A stretch of DNA of 64,000 bases from Rosellinia necatrix (lineage: Eukaryota > Ascomycota > Sordariomycetes > Xylariales > Xylariaceae): assembly GCA_021209875.1 (NCBI GenBank), contig JAGYVD010000005.1:1302001-1366000 (forward strand), written 5' to 3'. Of the stretch, positions 1 to 11,200 are shown piece after piece. The position numbers and the translations under genes are program-made. The notes beneath the pieces were generated by a model that worked only from the letters and a program-made list of their open reading frames with translations, did not search any database and was not told where the DNA came from. Position 1 is the stretch's first letter, and the number at the start of each line of letters is the position of its first letter.

Positions 1-1211
1 GCCCGGGACGGATGTCAGACGCTGTTTCGGAGGGGCTGGAGATTGGCGTTGCTTATTTTTCATCAGACCTGTCTTCCTTTGACCGATTTTCCGATTTTCC
101 AGCACACAGCACAGCTGGGCAAGCACACAGCTCAGCACAGCCGCGCGCGGGACCAGGAGGGTGGACCGAACCCAGTCTTCCGTCTGGGCAGATTCCTTGG
201 CGGAGCTCTCTTCTATACCAGGCACGGCTTCTTCCTCGCCCTGCTTCTCCTCCTCTATGTCACCTGAAAGTAGTTGTTGTTGAAACGACAGACCTGACCT
301 GCCTACCTGAGGTGTAACCGGACTGCGGAGGGAAATGGCTTCATGGACAGGTAAAAATATCACGGATATAAACAAACCGATATGAACAAACCTACACGTC
401 CACTTGTTTAAGGCAGTAAGGGCACAGGTAGGTATAGCTGGAAGGTACCTCTAGAGCAACGACATAGGTATCGACGAAGTAAATTGAGTGTTACAGCATT
501 GCGTGCCAAACTACCTAGGTAGGCATTACCTACAGTAGGAACCTAGGTAGTACCTATTGTGGTAAGAGGCATATTAGGTACCTACTGTACTAACTTAGTA
601 CTTGAGCTAGGTACTGTTAAGTGCCTGTTACCTAAGTGCCTACCTGTAGATAACTACTTAGGACCTAGAGATAACTTTAAATTCAAGCCGGATCTTGTGG
701 CATAGGTTCCTCAGGTAGGCACCTACTAGGTAGTCAACTTACCTAGCAGGCACGTCAGTTAGAGGAGGGGAAAAGTCTTAGGTATTTCCCCTAATGGATA
801 CCTATAGGTACCTTAGTGCAACTTTGGAAAACTTTGATCAAGGGCAAGCTTACGTAGGTGCCGATGCCTCTCCTCCTATGTGCACTTACCTAGGCTGGTG
901 CAACCCCTGGAATAATAATAAGATACCAATCCGCTGGCGGTACTTATCGAGGAGAGGGGAAGGTGGGAGTGCCCCACAGTGCCCGCCTGATCTTGCAGCC
1001 AGTTCAAGTACCTAAGTAGTTATCCTACATAGATAGCAATATGCTTCCGTTGTTCGCGACCTGCAGCTACCTAGGTACCTACCTACTCACTACCAGTGGC
1101 AAATATCCCTGTTGCATTGTTCACAGCATGACCTAGGTAGTTTGGCAGAATGCTATTGCAGCGCCGCGTATATCTAAGTCATATACCAACCCCTTTGATA
1201 TTTTATAGATC
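1..1211. other. Intergenic region with dense TAGGTA/ACCTAGGT repeats
   Basis: I see no credible gene here. The short open frames near the left edge have no recognisable domain and no fungal-type codon pattern. From about 425 to 1140 the DNA is crowded with short palindromic runs built from TAGGTA, ACCTAGGT and TACCTA, the same low-complexity family seen in most other intergenic stretches of this window. The right end is the downstream side of the minus-strand cwc27 gene and should hold its 3' untranslated region. Confidence 0.6.
425..1140. repeat. Palindromic TAGGTA/CCTAGGTA low-complexity cluster
   Basis: The stretch contains many copies of ACCTAGGTA, TAGGTACCTA and CTACCTAGG in both orientations, spaced irregularly. 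The unit is its own reverse complement (TACCTAGGTA), so clusters can form hairpins. The family recurs at about 3060-3215, 27235-27415, 28220-28330, 55330-55395 and 62035-62420, and not inside the coding exons annotated here. Confidence 0.7.
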
Positions 1212-2813
1212 TCATCTGGCTCCCCTGCCGGCAAGGGCCGACGCTCTGGCCAACTTAGCATTCCTCGCTTGGTCCCACTCCCTCCCTGATTTCCCGGATT
1301 GCGCCTCTCGCTGAGCTCGCTTCTCCTCCTTCAAAGTGCGAGCCTTCTCCCTAGGGTCTATTACGACTAGCTCCTCTTCAGCCTTCTTCCGATAGCTTAG
1401 GTCTTTTCCCAGTTTATCAGCGGTGAAGCTTAAAGAATGTGACATCCACCCTTCATCATCGCTATCCTCCTTCTCTGCCTTATCCCAAGATGTACAGCTT
1501 TGACAATTCGCTATAAAATGGAGATCGCATAGCTCAGCCTCACCCTCTGGCTCTCCGGAATCTTTCCCTTCGACGCCACCGCCTGCCGGAACCGTAGGCT
1601 GTTCTTTTTCAGGGCCGACTTGCTTCAGCTTGGTTTTAAATGCTTGGAATACGGATAAATCTTCGTCCGTGGTTTGGCCTTCGGCCCCTCTGCGTCGCTT
1701 TCGGCCACGTGATGATGTCACAGGGATCATTTGCTCCAGAACGGACTTCTTTACTTCCCGGATCGGTTCCGAGTGTATCGTTCGCTTCATAGACGCTTTT
1801 AGGGCAGCGATCTCTTCATTTGCTTGATCAAGCGCCGACTTTTTTGGTACTATTGGCCTCTCGGGGGATGGTTCATCACGTAGTGCCTTAGGCTTCTCTT
1901 CTCGAAGTGGCGGCGAGAGGTTCCGCGCTTCTGCAACATCGGAACGAGGCTCTCGAACTGGTATGGTTTTTTGTAAGGCCTTTGTTTCTTTTCGCTTCAA
2001 ACCCCCTGACTTTTCTGCGGAGAGTTCGTCCCCCAAATCTGTATCCATCACAATACGCGAATCAAATTTTGCCTTCTTGATCACAGGCACGTCAATATCG
2101 CCCTCTTCCTCGCCAAAACTTAGGAGTTTCTTATCCGCTTTCGGTTTCTTTTTTTTCTTCTCTATCGGGCCGGCAGATTCTGTAGGTCGAGCTGTACGTA
2201 TCCTCCTTTTCATATCGTCGAAAGGGTTAACCAGTATCTCGGTGCCGGTAATCTTGATAGGATAGAGGGGCCTTTCACTACCTTCGGCAATCTCCGCTTC
2301 TCCTATACGCGCGAGATTGTATATAGTATCACCCGCTATCCTCCCGAAGACGGTGTTCTTATTGTTGAGCTCTTCAGCATTATCCAATGTGAAGAAGAAC
2401 TGGCTCCCATTTGTGTCCGGTCTGCTCTCATTTGCCATGCCGAGCAATCCTCTCCGGTTGAATTTTAACCGTGAATGGAACTCGTCCTTGAAGTTCACGC
2501 CTGTAAGCCCCAAGTTCTTTCCTCGTCGTTGGTCCATCGGCCACGGATCCAGATCCCCGCTGTACGCGCCGCCATCGTAAATGCACTCGCCTCCATTCCC
2601 CGTGCCTGTGGGATCGCCTCCCTGGACGATGAAACCGGGAATAAGTCTGTGGAATATTGTGTTGTCATAATACCCATCGAGACATAGTTGTAAGAAATTT
2701 CGACATGTGAGTGGTGTTTGCTTTGCGAAAAGCTCGACGGATAGGTCACCGAGGGTCGTGTGTAGAATGAGGGATGCGGTCGGCTGAGGCTCGAGGTTGT
2801 AAATGGACGACAT
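1212..2813 (-). CDS. cwc27: Spliceosomal cyclophilin-type peptidyl-prolyl isomerase CWC27
   Basis: This is a single-exon 533-residue protein. Residues about 10-180 form a cyclophilin domain with the family motifs FHRLIPGFIVQGGDPTGTG and SQFFFTLDNAEELNNKNTVFG. At the position of the active-site Trp121 of cyclophilin A the protein has Glu (NAEELNN). That substitution is the known hallmark of CWC27 rather than of a generic cyclophilin, and it goes with weak or absent isomerase activity and weak cyclosporin binding. The rest is a charged, Lys/Glu-rich low-complexity tail with coiled-coil segments, again as in CWC27, a component of the activated spliceosome (CWC complex) in the nucleus. The start is the ATG that places the MSSIYNLEPQPTASLILHTT segment directly before the domain. 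The gene is divergent from deoxyhypusine synthase across about 740 bp. A Trp at that site would argue for another cyclophilin. Confidence 0.93.
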   Translation of the reverse strand: MSSIYNLEPQPTASLILHTTLGDLSVELFAKQTPLTCRNFLQLCLDGYYDNTIFHRLIPGFIVQGGDPTGTGNGGECIYDGGAYSGDLDPWPMDQRRGKNLGLTGVNFKDEFHSRLKFNRRGLLGMANESRPDTNGSQFFFTLDNAEELNNKNTVFGRIAGDTIYNLARIGEAEIAEGSERPLYPIKITGTEILVNPFDDMKRRIRTARPTESAGPIEKKKKKPKADKKLLSFGEEEGDIDVPVIKKAKFDSRIVMDTDLGDELSAEKSGGLKRKETKALQKTIPVREPRSDVAEARNLSPPLREEKPKALRDEPSPERPIVPKKSALDQANEEIAALKASMKRTIHSEPIREVKKSVLEQMIPVTSSRGRKRRRGAEGQTTDEDLSVFQAFKTKLKQVGPEKEQPTVPAGGGVEGKDSGEPEGEAELCDLHFIANCQSCTSWDKAEKEDSDDEGWMSHSLSFTADKLGKDLSYRKKAEEELVVIDPREKARTLKEEKRAQREAQSGKSGREWDQARNAKLARASALAGRGAR

Positions 2814-3556
2814 GCTGCTTGGAGCGCGGGTAGGGCGATGCGACAGAACGATCCCATCCGCGGGCGGTATCAGTCATGAAAGTTCGTTAAAGCTCAGATG
2901 TTCCACGTGGATTCAGGTGCGTAACCGCAGCGTTGCGTATAGAGTTGAAATAGTGTAGTTTGTTAAAGTCTAAAGCTGATAGGACAGATCAGGGATCAAG
3001 GACGGGCAATAATAGCTTGAAGTGAGCTTGAGTTGGACGGGAGCTGGGAGTTTGGTTATCTTATCAGGTGTTTCATCAGTAGGTACATAGGTAGTTTAGT
3101 GGGTCCCAGTCAAACCGGCGAGCCCCTGTAGTCATCATACAGGCTATAGCTACTTAGTTCAACTACCTACTTACCTTAGGTAGGTAGGTAGGTAACCTTT
3201 AGGTATCAAAGGTACCTGTCACTCCAAATGGGAGGTCATTCATTGCCCGAGCCTAAGTACGTTGCATCAACTCGCTAGGATATTTGGTATTACGACACCT
3301 TCATACAAGGACCGAGAAATAAAAGAAAGGGAAAAAAAATTAGAAACCTCGAAATCTCCACTATCACTAACCTAAACTAAGTACCTAGGCACTTCCTAGT
3401 TCCTGAATCGATTCATTACTCATACAGCGAAGATATCATATCCCCCCCCTCTGATATTACCCCTCCAATACTAATCTTACCCCCCCTCGCCCAAGTGTTT
3501 GTTCGCCAGCTTGCCAGAAGCGTACCTATACATACTAGCACAGAAAACAGTTCACC
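2814..3556. promoter_or_regulatory. Divergent promoter region cwc27 / deoxyhypusine synthase
   Basis: This is 743 bp without coding sequence between two divergently oriented housekeeping genes. A TAGGTA repeat cluster occupies about 3060-3215. Just upstream of the deoxyhypusine synthase start (about 3438-3492) the plus strand is strongly pyrimidine-rich with several C6-C8 tracts, as is common around transcription starts of highly expressed fungal genes. No specific binding site could be assigned. Confidence 0.5.
3060..3215. repeat. TAGGTA cluster in the cwc27/dys1 promoter region
   Basis: Includes a (TAGG)n run at about 3177-3195 flanked by ACCTACTTACC and GGTACC words. It lies within a divergent promoter of two housekeeping genes, so it is tolerated close to active promoters. 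Confidence 0.75.
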
Positions 3557-4742
3557 ATGTCCGCATTTGAGAAAAGTTCGAATGTGCCGCCCAAAGAGGC
3601 TACTAGTGCGGTTCTGGTTCCGTCAGATGAGCTCCCCAAGGATGCACAAAAGGTCGAGGAAATCGACTTCAATGCATTCAAGGGAAGACCGATAACCGTT
3701 GATGACATCATACAAGGTATGGGCAACATGGGCTTCCAAGCTTCTTCAATCGGAGACGCAGTCAAAATTATTAATAAGATGGTAAGTTAAGCGCACTAGG
3801 AATTTAAAGTCGAGGGATGCTGAGTAACATGGCATGTTAGCGAGGTTGGCGGGATCCGGAGACTGGCGATAAAACCACCATCTTTTTAGGCTACACGTCC
3901 AACATGATATCGTCTGGCTTGCGAGGCATCTTTCGGTATCTAGTAGAACACAAGCATGTATCATGCATTGTGACCTCTGCCGGGGGAATAGAAGAGGATT
4001 TCATCAAGTGTCTCGGGGACACTTATATGTCTTCCTTCAGTGCAAAGGGCTCGGACCTCCGAGCCAAGGGGCTCAATAGGATTGGGAACCTCATGGTCCC
4101 TAATGCTAATTATTGTGCCTTTGAAGACTGGGTTGTGCCCATTCTAGATAAGATGCTCGAAGAACAAGAGGCTAGTAAAGGCACTGACCACGAGCTCAAC
4201 TGGACACCATCAAAGGTGATACATCGGCTCGGGAAAGAGATCAATGATGAGAGATCGGTTTATTATTGGGCATATAAGAACAACATACCGGTTTTCTGCC
4301 CGGCTCTAACTGACGGGAGCTTGGGCGATATGTTATACTTTCATACTTTCAAAACCTCGCCGCAACAACTCAAGATCGACATTGTGGAAGACATACGTCG
4401 AGTGAACACGATATCTGTGCGTGCAAAACGAGCGGGGATGATCATCCTAGGCGGTGGTGTCGTCAAGCACCATATTGCTAACGCCTGTCTCATGAGGAAC
4501 GGCGCTGAGTATGCCGTTTATATAAATACCGGCCAGGAATTTGACGGGAGCGATGCCGGGGCACGGCCAGACGAAGCCATTTCTTGGGGAAAGATCAAAC
4601 CGGAAGCCGATCATGTCAAGGTATCGCCACAAATACCCCAGCGCATTTGCCTCTACGTTCTAACCGAAGATCACAGGTCTATCTTGAAGCTTCCGCGTGC
4701 TTCCCATTTATTGTGGCTAGCACGTTTGCGAAGGATGCCTAA
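3557..4742 (+). CDS. dys1: Deoxyhypusine synthase
   Basis: The enzyme transfers the aminobutyl group of spermidine, with NAD, to one lysine of eIF5A, the first step of hypusine formation in the cytosol. I reconstruct three exons: 3557-3781, 3841-4620 and 4677-4742. Intron 1 starts GTAAGT and ends TTAG; intron 2 runs GTATCG to CACAG with branch CTAAC at 4660. Both are phase 0. The 356-residue product carries the family signature around [30 protein letters not shown] and SWGK, where Lys326 corresponds to the catalytic lysine of the human enzyme (Lys329). The last exon supplies the conserved ending [21 protein letters not shown] and then a stop. Length and ending match fungal orthologues, so the longer unspliced frame running to about 4872 is an artefact of reading through intron 2. 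Upstream is the divergent cwc27. Confidence 0.95.
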
Positions 4743-5066
4743 TATGTTAAGCGGGTGGGTGATGTGTTTACGACAAATACATGGGGGGATACGCTATCTG
4801 ACGGGCGGGCTATCAAAGGGAACTCTGTCGGATGGGCAGTTTTATCAACTCGCCGAACACTATGCGGTGTAACCCGCTCCAAACCCCGTTTTTGAATCGC
4901 TTCTGGAATTCAACTCTTTCGTTGCATGGTGTGCGTGGCTTCCTATTAACACTCAGTTCTGAGTTTTCCTCGGTCAATTTTATGCAATGGTGGAAATCCG
5001 AGCGCGCTAGATTTGTGGCAGAGCACGGGCGATGAAGAAATTGCGAAGCTTAACGCTGCCCTCTAA
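4743..5066 (+). pseudogene. Possible degraded coding remnant downstream of deoxyhypusine synthase
   Basis: Directly after the deoxyhypusine synthase stop the same frame reads on as [19 protein letters not shown] up to about 4840. A second frame carries [17 protein letters not shown] and later WWKSERARFVAEHG, and a third ends GDEEIAKLNAAL at the TAA of 5064-5066. The peptides look more like ordinary protein than random translation. Joining the last two would need only one fewer G near 5030. I do not recognise the family. It may be an eroded gene, or part of the 3' untranslated region that resembles coding sequence by chance. Confidence 0.3.
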
Positions 5067-5401
5067 ACTTTGGTAAAATACTTACTTTGTATAACGCTAG
5101 TTAGCTCAAAAATGATACGATAGTGACTCTTCCAGTGCATAGGCATCATAGCACCATCCTTATGGTCAGAGTATCTATTACTGCAGTCGTCTTAAGGACA
5201 ACACAGTTGGGGCCATACTTCTCCCCTCATATCACACCACACAACTCTCTATATGCTACTCTTTCTCTTGGGCCGCGTATTGATATTCGCATAATAGCTA
5301 TTCATCTGCCCGTTATTTTCACGCTCGACTACACATCACACAACCGACCTAACACATCTTGGTGACCAATATTAAACCTGTTGGTATCTTGGAGGTGGCC
5401 G
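5067..5401. other. Intergenic spacer before the basic coiled-coil gene
   Basis: This is about 330 bp of moderately AT-rich DNA. It contains CA/CT-rich patches such as CACACCACACAACTC and ACATCACACAACC that resemble fungal 5' leaders. No open frame or repeat of note was seen. Confidence 0.4.
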
Positions 5402-6553
5402 ATGATGTATGCTAACGACAAAGAGAGAGAGATGACTCCCGCAACCAAGGTGGCTATCAACATTCACAGTCAATGCCATCTTGAGAGTCAATTCATGGCT
5501 CGCTATGCGCCCCAACAGTCGCACTTTCTTCAACCAGCGGTGGGAAGCTATGAACCACCTACCGATGATATTACTGTAGCTGCGCAAATCCTACAATCCA
5601 TATACTATAAAGACATCTCTACTAAGGCATACGACTCAGAGGGGACGACCTCCGACACCTCTGAGACATGTACGAGTTCATCCTCGACCATCGATAAGCG
5701 AGAAGCGGACGGGGACGATACTCCCGAAGAAGTACAATCCCCTCGGGGGACTGCATTGCGAGAACCGCGCATACGGCTGAGTGACACTAGGGCGGTGGAA
5801 ACAGTCATAAATAAGGCGATGATAGATGCTGCGGTACCTAAGTTATATAACGAGTATATGAATACTTCCGGTGGGGATCACATGAAGGCTGCTGGGCTTT
5901 GGTTTAAGAGAGAAGTATCGAAGAGACGGCTACCATGGGCTGAGCTCGAAAAAGGCAAAGCTTATCTCAGGGGCATGAAGAAAAGGAGGTTGGATCCCGC
6001 AGGGCTACGACGACAGATAAAGGAGGAGCATGAAGAGCAAGACGAGGCGGAACAAAGAAAGCAAGGAAAACGGGCTCATATAAAAGCGATGCGGCGAGGC
6101 TACGCGGCGCGACGGCGATTACGCAGATTAGGAACAGCGTTAAAGGCAGCCTTGGCTGAAGCCGAACCAAAAGCGTCGGCAGGAGAAAGCATTAACCATG
6201 TGTCCGAAGCCCGGCAACCCGCACCCTCGGCTATGCGACGGGAGGAACCCCCCAGGGCACCAACAAAGGCGCCCAAAGACCCAATGCTTCCGTCGGCAGC
6301 GTCAGCAGAGGGAGTGGCGTGTTCCGACGCGATACAAGATTTCGAGAGGGTGTCAACGCCGGCCGGCAGAGCCGGGGCACCACTCCCCCGGTGTGGACAA
6401 CGAGATTCGCCCCCGGAGGTTCCGAGGGGAAAGAAGCACAAGACGAGAACCAAGGGCCTGGAATCTAACCTAGGAAAGAAGTGGGAACCCCACGTTACTG
6501 CCGACGGCCATCGGCCTTGCGCACGGTTCCTACCAGGAGATGGTCCGAGATAA
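5402..6553 (+). CDS. Hypothetical protein with basic coiled-coil region
   Basis: This is an uninterrupted frame of about 383 residues, starting at the first ATG of a tandem pair (MMYANDKERE); a downstream ATG at 5432 is an alternative. Upstream in-frame codons lack an ATG. The first half has a Ser/Thr/Asp-rich acidic stretch (EGTTSDTSETCTSSSS) and a possibly folded segment around AVETVINKAMIDAAVPKLYNE and GLWFKREVSKRR. From about residue 180 to 250 it becomes highly charged, Lys/Arg/Glu-rich and probably a long helix (RRQIKEEHEEQDEAEQRKQ, then RAHIKAMRRGYAARRRLRRL). The C-terminus is Pro/Ala-rich and disordered. No known domain was recognised and no function is proposed. Basic helical stretches would suit nucleic-acid binding, but that is inference. 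Confidence 0.6.
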   Translation: MMYANDKEREMTPATKVAINIHSQCHLESQFMARYAPQQSHFLQPAVGSYEPPTDDITVAAQILQSIYYKDISTKAYDSEGTTSDTSETCTSSSSTIDKREADGDDTPEEVQSPRGTALREPRIRLSDTRAVETVINKAMIDAAVPKLYNEYMNTSGGDHMKAAGLWFKREVSKRRLPWAELEKGKAYLRGMKKRRLDPAGLRRQIKEEHEEQDEAEQRKQGKRAHIKAMRRGYAARRRLRRLGTALKAALAEAEPKASAGESINHVSEARQPAPSAMRREEPPRAPTKAPKDPMLPSAASAEGVACSDAIQDFERVSTPAGRAGAPLPRCGQRDSPPEVPRGKKHKTRTKGLESNLGKKWEPHVTADGHRPCARFLPGDGPR

Positions 6554-8298
6554 AATATATATTTGGTTCGTTGGCTCGGCAGATTGATTACGGTTCGACT
6601 CGGGTCTTCGAACTTACTTAAGTTCCTGGTTGCTAAAGTACAAGGACCAGATGGGTGGGGACGAATGGGTCTGTATAATTCAGCAACAGCATAGCTTAAA
6701 TTTATTCATTTAGGTGGAGATAGTCACTCCTTGGATTCCTTTCCAAGACAACCAACTTCCACCCTCGCCTCTTTTGTAACCTGCTCACCTGTAGTGCAGG
6801 CTGTTACTAACTTACTGGGCACCAAGCGGGTAACTTAGATAAGTAGTGTAGCCACCGATGGAACTTCCTGCAGACGCCTTGTATGCAGTATGCGTGCAGG
6901 GAACAGCTAGCTACTTAGGTAAGTATTTATGCAAGGTATCTAATAAGTACCTCGGTACGTGACTGCCTGCTATGTATACATACGTACATGCGGAGGTCGT
7001 GGTTATTCACCTCTAAATGTGCCTAGCACATAAGGCCTCGGACACATGTACATCCGTAAGTATGTGTATATACTTGTGACTACAAATTTCACCATTTTTG
7101 ATTAAAGCGCGTGTGTGTTTCGTTGATTTGAAGAGAAATGGATGTCCCTTGTATAACCTACCTATTACGCGACATACATACTCCATACTGCTGCAAGATA
7201 GGGAGGTGTGGCCCTTGAGACCGAGCCAACAGCAATGGGGCTGCTTATGAGAGCAGTGCCAAGAACAAATACATCAGATGCCATAGGTAAAGATTCTTGG
7301 TACCGAGCTTAGATGGTGTGAGGTGTACGGCCTCCTAAGAAGGCGGGTGTAGGTAGTTGAATCAAAAGCGTCCGATAACTAGGTACCTAGGTATTTGGCA
7401 CTAGCGGCTTCTGGGCAGTGTTTGACCGTTCTTCTAGTATATTTTCCAGGTGGATATACTTTTGCAAACGAACGATGTATGGCGCAATTCTGGGTTATAA
7501 TTCATGCATCAAAAAGAGAAAGAATAGAGACATGAGTTCAACGCCGCCTAGTTGGCCATGTTGAGAGATCGTCTGGCATCGAAATGGCCTAAAGCGCTTG
7601 CTGCCTGAGGTACCTATTGTAAATCAATGGTGGTCCTTGTTGGTACAAACAGCAGTGCTAAGAGGGCATGCTAGTGATCATGCATAGGCTGGGGCCCCAC
7701 TCAGCTTGAGCCATTCAAGGTTGAGGTATATCCCTGTCAGTTGGACGAGCTTGGCACGTTAGACGCTCCCGAGACCAAATCGTGTTTTCAAGATCTCCAG
7801 TGCAATCTCAATCAGCCTCTTCCTACACACAACACACAACCACCCACAGCCGACTTCCATTCATTCCAGTCTGCAAATTGCATTTCGCATCGCTCCTAGC
7901 CGCCCGCGCATGTCCTCATGCATACTGCTTGCTGTGACGCCTTTTATTATTATTTCTTTCCCTTTTATTTTCTAGCAAAGTTGGACGACTGTAGGAAAGG
8001 ACGCTGCTATAGCGAACCTGTCATTACACAACCAATCCTGTCACTCTATTGACTCTGCAGGGAAGCCCTATCGGGATTGCCATCTCATATGACGAACGCT
8101 CTTTTAGATTTCATCCGATTGCCTCACCTTGGCCTCTATGCAAACTATACATAATTAAAGTCTGGGTCACAATTAGTGTCTGACTAATCAACATCGCCCT
8201 GATGTAAGTTCGACCTGGAAACATTGTTGAGCACCTTTTTCTCTCTCCGGGCGGTGCAAGTATTACATCATTGCAGCGTTCTGTCCGACGCGTGCGGC
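6554..8298. other. Long intergenic region and probable 5' leader of the SANT corepressor gene
   Basis: No gene was recognised in this 1.7 kb. Scattered TAGGTA-type runs occur (for example about 6905-6960 and 7378-7395). From about 7800 to 8060 the plus strand becomes C/A- and pyrimidine-rich (CACACAACACACAACC, TTCCATTCATTCCAG), which fits a promoter and long 5' untranslated leader of the large gene that follows. Confidence 0.45.
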
Positions 8299-11200
8299 AT
8301 GATGGCACCCGCCCACCATTATCCTTTCATTTTCTTCATGTTAGCGCGAGTGTGTAGGCGAGGGGGCACAATGAGATGAGTCCCTATCGCGGACCCCGCG
8401 CTTTCTGACTAACCCGGCGACCCAGGGCGTCTCGTTATACGGGGTCACGATACGATGGAGATTCGCGCCGCTCTAGATCTCGCGATCGATCGCCAGATAG
8501 GAGGTCGCTCTATAGCGACGGCGGCCCCCGGCGTTCTTCAGCAGAATCGAGATCGAACACCACCGCCTTTCAGACCAACCGTGACGCCTTTCGCGACACC
8601 CTTCGCGACACCCTACCGAGAGATACTCCACGTGGGCCCAAAGCTCTCCTCGATGCCCCCAGTGGGCCACGCGGTGGGGGTTATTCGAACGATTTTCGAG
8701 GCAGAGGTCGCGGTGGCAGGGGCAGAGGTTGGCGTGATGAAAGTCGAGACCGGGGTAGGGACCGTGATATCGATTTCCGGGACCGAAGAGATGCTTCCTA
8801 CCGAGATGACCGCAGCCGAGAGCGCGAGCGCCCCGACTGGCGCGATCGGGACAGGGACAGCTTTCGAGGGCGTCGGCCGTCTCCCCGCCCACGCTCACCA
8901 CTTGGAAGGGATTTTCGAGACACTCGAGACACGCGCGATGGCCCTCTTGGCGTAGATGCAGATAGGGCTAGGCGTGGATCACGAGATGGCCCACTGTCAG
9001 CCGGGTCCTCCTCTTCAGACCCTCCCTTTGCACATTCATCATACCGCGGCGACTCATCGTACCGTGGCGGGTACGGCCGTGGGCGCGGAAGAGGCCGAGG
9101 CGGAGACTGGGATCGTGGTCGTGGCCGTCCGTTTTACGAGGATAGGGATAGATACGGAGGCCCATTTCGATCTCGTTCTCAAGAGGGGCGGTTTCGAGAC
9201 AGGGATGACCGTGAACGAGATAATAGATATCTCGACGCCGACTTACGCCCGCGCGATCTTCGAGATGACCGGGATGCTCGCGACCGGGATACACGATTAA
9301 AACTGGAGAGGACGTCCCACGAACCCCCAGTGTCGACTAAGGACGTCTCGCCGCCACCCATAGCTCCCGCGGCGCCCTCATTCGGTTCCGTGCCGAATAG
9401 AACCGCATCAACTAGCGACGTAGGATCAATTACGGGCAAGGCACCACCGACCGGGCCAAGGGCTTTGAAGGAGGACCGACCTGCCCCCGCTAACGTTCCC
9501 TCTATCGTGGATACGAGAGCACCGCCCACGGGACCTTCCAAGCCAACCTTTATGGAAAGAAGCCCGCCAATACCCTCCGGTCCCCGCTCACAGCGTCCTG
9601 GCCCTTCCAGTAAACAATGGATCAACCCTAACATTAAGCACAGAGTACCTGAATCCCCGAAACTAGGAAGGTCCTTAAGCTTTGCTCAATCACGGCCAGC
9701 TGGGATTCGACCTGACAACGCTCAAACGGACCAACCAGGGGATTCTCATCAACGACCACGAAGCAGTGATGCAAAAGCAGACCCCACAGCCTCAAGGGCA
9801 GAGGTACATGTTCAAGATATGCAAACTGTGGACTGCGGCGAAGTGCCGATAGGCAAGTCAAGACCGCGATCCGCTGGGTCTCCCGTTGAGAGAGAGAAAC
9901 ATAAAGACGATTTGAGCCCTATGAAGATCGACACTGAAACTACGGAGAGTGTGGAGGATGCTGGGGTCGTTGAGAAAACCACGACGGACCCTGCCGAGAC
10001 TTCAGAATCAACATTAAATCGACAACCTACCCTAAAAGTGCCTGCGATTCGCGTTTCTTTGCCCGAGAGACAAAGCAAGCAGCCAATTTTGGACCAATCT
10101 TCAGAGTCTGATGAAGAGTTTGGAGACGTAATTGAGTCTGAAATGATTGAAGTTAAAAAAGAATTAAAGCAACTAGAAGCAGCAGGGGAATCCGTCTCCA
10201 TGAACACCATAGAACGGTACGCTTTGATTTCTCTTGAAGCCATTAATCAGGTTGCTACCGAGCCCGAACATTTGGAGGATATGGTCGGTCCAATTCCGGA
10301 GCCTAGCACAATTCCCGAAGAAACCTCTGCAAAGCCAGAACCAAAGGTGGAGGAGCAGCCTGGACCCGGCGATATTCTTCCGCATGGTGATTCAGTGCAC
10401 CAATCGAAAGAAGATGCAGCGCCACCGTCAGCTGCAGGAGAGCCTGCTGGGTCTTCCAACGACAAATCTACCGAGCCCCAACTATCCGTTGAACAAGAGC
10501 CCGATATTTCTATGGCGCAAGCCACCATTGTAAACGACCAAAGACGCGAGAGCGAAGACGGTGATGTGGAAATGGAAGATATTGGGACTGGGCATGGTGA
10601 CGCTGAGGCGCATCCACCACCAGCATTGGCAGTTCCCGCTTTTCAGGGAGAATCAGTACTACCATCTTTCGAAGAAGCTCAGATTGATTCGCGCAATGCA
10701 AGCAAACGAGAGAGTAGTACGCCATCTCAGGTTGAAGACGAAGAGGAAACTGACATCGAAGATGTGGACCTTCATAGCATCGCGATTGTACGAGAGCATG
10801 CTCAAACGCCTCCCCTAGACAGCCTACCGTACTTTGGCGAGAAGCCCTGGGATAAGGATAAGGCATTTATGAAATCTATGAACACCCTTCAGCCAGGTCT
10901 CGATGCCTTTATCCTCATACGATTGGAGGATGAGGCGCGGGGCCAACAGATGTTAGAAAAACAGCTGAAGGAGGCGTATGGTGGGAACTACGGTAACTAC
11001 ATCCGATTTACAATGTCAGACGATCCCGTCGCAGTCAAAAGCCGTGAGAAATTTAGCTGTGTCCTCGGTGCCAGCGATTTGGCTCCTAAGCCTGGATTAA
11101 CCCTGGAGCCAAAGCCTGAACAAACACGACGTAGCAGATACGCCTCTGAACGAGATTTGGAAAGGGTTCTAGAAGAATCGCGAAAGATTGAAGACGAAAA

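Noticed and set aside
12..317. 101-codon frame at the left edge
   Set aside because: It has low-complexity composition and no recognisable feature or continuation.
3904..4872. Deoxyhypusine synthase extended to 4872 by reading through intron 2
   Set aside because: Splicing 4621-4676 restores the conserved C-terminus, and the read-through tail has no family similarity.
8455..9300. Two plus-strand open frames (166 and 114 codons) overlapping the start of the SANT gene
   Set aside because: They are in a different frame from the SR/RGG-rich sequence that continues without a stop into the main exon. They are shadows of the arginine-rich repeats.
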